15,512 nt of DNA from Winogradskyella sp. (lineage in GTDB: Bacteria > Bacteroidota > Bacteroidia > Flavobacteriales > Flavobacteriaceae). Where the stretch lies: the NCBI GenBank assembly GCA_030149115.1, contig JASBSE010000033.1:1-15512 (forward strand), in the 5' to 3' direction. Positions 14,286 to 15,512 of this stretch are shown here, one piece after another. Both the position numbers and the translations under genes were made by a program. The notes under the pieces are model-generated. The model was given only the letters and a program-made list of their open reading frames with translations, searched no databases and was not told where the DNA came from. Each line of letters starts with the position of its first letter. The first letter of the stretch is position 1.

Positions 14286-15512
14286 TTAATCGAAATCTAT
14301 TTCAATTTCTTCACCATCACTATGATCTGTCATATCATCTAAATCACCTTCATCTTTTGCAGTACAATCTATATTGATTGATAATTCTGAAGGTTTTTCA
14401 AACTCTTCTTTAGAGACATTAAGTGTTTTATCAGCATAACAAGCCTTCATGTACAATCCCCAAATTGGTAACGCCATAGAGGCCCCTTGCCCATATCTAA
14501 TGGACTTAAAATGTGCAGCTCTATCCTCTGCTCCAACCCAAACTCCTGTTACCAAATTTGGAACCATTCCCATAAACCATCCATCACTTTGGTTTTGTGT
14601 TGTTCCTGTTTTTCCAGCAATTGGGTTATTAAATTCATATGGATAGCCTGTCATGATTTCACGATACATTTGGTTGTATTTATCAACCCCATTATGCCTT
14701 AAACGTTTTCCTGAACCTGCTTGTGTTACACCTTCCATAAGATTTATAGTGACATAAGCGACCTCTTCGCTCAATACATCTTTGCTTTCTGGAGCCACCT
14801 GATAAAGTACTGTACCGTTCTTATCCTCAATACGAGTAACCAATACAGGTGTATTGTAAACTCCTTTGTTCGCAAAAGTAGAATAAGCCGCAACCATCTC
14901 ATATACACTGATATCTGGTGTGCCTAATGCTATTGCTGGTACAGGCAAAATATCTTGTTCTACACCTAACTTCTTTGCCATTTCCACTACCGGTTGTGGA
15001 CCAATTTTATCCATTAAACGCGCTGTAATGGTATTTGTAGAACTCGCCAAAGCGTCCTTTAACGTTTGCTTACCAGAATAATCCCCATCAGAATTTTTAG
15101 TTGTCCAAGGTTCTGGATTACCAAATTTATTTGCTTCTATAGTAATAGGTGTTCTTGGAAAAGAATCGCATGGAGATACTTGCAATTGGTCTATTGCTGT
15201 TGCGTAAACAAAAGGCTTAAAAGTAGAACCTACTTGTCGTTTTCCTTGCTTAACCATGTCGTACTTAAAATGCTTGTAGTTCATTCCACCAACCCAAGCT
15301 TTTACATGACCATTAGATGGATCCATAGACATCATACCCGTACGTAAAAAGGATTTGTAATAACGCATGGAGTCTATTGGCTTCATAACGGTATCTACCT
15401 CACCTGGTTTACCATCTATCCATTTAAAAACAGTCATTTCAACAGGTTTGTGGAAGGACGCTTCTATTTCTTTATCTGATTTGCCTTGTTCTTTAAGAAT
15501 CCTCCAACGCTC
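14286..15512 (-). CDS. Class A penicillin-binding protein (PBP1A-like), C-terminal transpeptidase part
   Basis: Partial: 408 C-terminal residues plus stop; the frame runs open through the right edge (first residues ERWRILKEQGKSDKE). This is the acyl-serine DD-transpeptidase domain that cross-links peptidoglycan in the periplasm. All three penicillin-binding motifs are present, numbered from the window edge: STFK with nucleophile Ser96, STN 158-160, and KTGT 301-304. Supporting segments are the SMDPSNGHVKAWVGG stretch before the serine and TGVWVGAEDR near the end. The membrane anchor and the glycosyltransferase (GT51) domain expected in a class A PBP would lie outside the window; the VKAWVGGMNY context and overall pattern match the 1A/mrcA group. 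The protein ends in a strongly acidic tail of about 25 residues. scoA begins 91 bp downstream on the same strand; no terminator is seen between them, so read-through is possible. Confidence 0.93.
   Translation of the reverse strand, partial: ERWRILKEQGKSDKEIEASFHKPVEMTVFKWIDGKPGEVDTVMKPIDSMRYYKSFLRTGMMSMDPSNGHVKAWVGGMNYKHFKYDMVKQGKRQVGSTFKPFVYATAIDQLQVSPCDSFPRTPITIEANKFGNPEPWTTKNSDGDYSGKQTLKDALASSTNTITARLMDKIGPQPVVEMAKKLGVEQDILPVPAIALGTPDISVYEMVAAYSTFANKGVYNTPVLVTRIEDKNGTVLYQVAPESKDVLSEEVAYVTINLMEGVTQAGSGKRLRHNGVDKYNQMYREIMTGYPYEFNNPIAGKTGTTQNQSDGWFMGMVPNLVTGVWVGAEDRAAHFKSIRYGQGASMALPIWGLYMKACYADKTLNVSKEEFEKPSELSINIDCTAKDEGDLDDMTDHSDGEEIEIDFD

Noticed and set aside
1..15512. Mobile element, phage, toxin-antitoxin or defence island
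   Set aside because: No transposase, integrase, terminal inverted repeats, target duplications or known defence domains were seen; the genes are metabolic, transport, cell-wall and secreted-protease genes.

Overview
The window is AT-rich and looks like chromosomal DNA of a Flavobacteriaceae (Bacteroidota) bacterium, probably marine or another polymer-degrading type. The evidence is two very large secreted proteins, with type IX secretion (T9SS) type A sorting domains at their C-termini and MAM, GEVEDY, fibronectin-III and DUF5011 modules. In addition, there are no clear Shine-Dalgarno sequences and most start codons sit in AT-rich leaders.

Layout. Positions 1-5429 (minus) hold a giant metzincin (M12B/reprolysin-like) metalloprotease, 1809 codons inside the window and running off the left edge only a few residues before its expected end. 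A 12-bp-stem terminator (5591-5621) separates it from its upstream neighbour at 5639-10390 (minus), a 1583-residue paralogue. The two share roughly their first 730 residues (signal peptide, propeptide, catalytic HELGHQFGANH domain, Ig-like region, FN3) and a GEVEDY module. Beyond FN3 they are assembled differently. The first carries four DUF5011 Ig-like repeats and three MAM domains. The second carries one MAM before GEVEDY and a long beta-rich stalk after it. Both end in a T9SS sorting domain.

After a 388-bp gap, a plus-strand gene (10779-12470) encodes a peptide/nickel-type ABC ATPase with two fused nucleotide-binding domains; its permeases and binding protein are not in the window. A 366-bp convergent gap follows. 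On the minus strand come scoA and scoB (14194-12837), the two subunits of a 3-oxoacid CoA-transferase, separated by 2 bp and closed by a strong terminator. Upstream of them is the C-terminal part of a class A penicillin-binding protein (14286-15512, minus), truncated by the right edge.

The proteases are probably exported through Sec and then T9SS to the cell surface or medium, where they may supply peptides. The ABC ATPase would fit peptide uptake, but that link is only inference. scoAB belongs to ketone-body/acetoacetate metabolism and the PBP to cell-wall synthesis. I see no mobile element, CRISPR array, RNA gene or defence system. The most noteworthy structure is the tandem, domain-shuffled protease pair with its internal repeat arrays.
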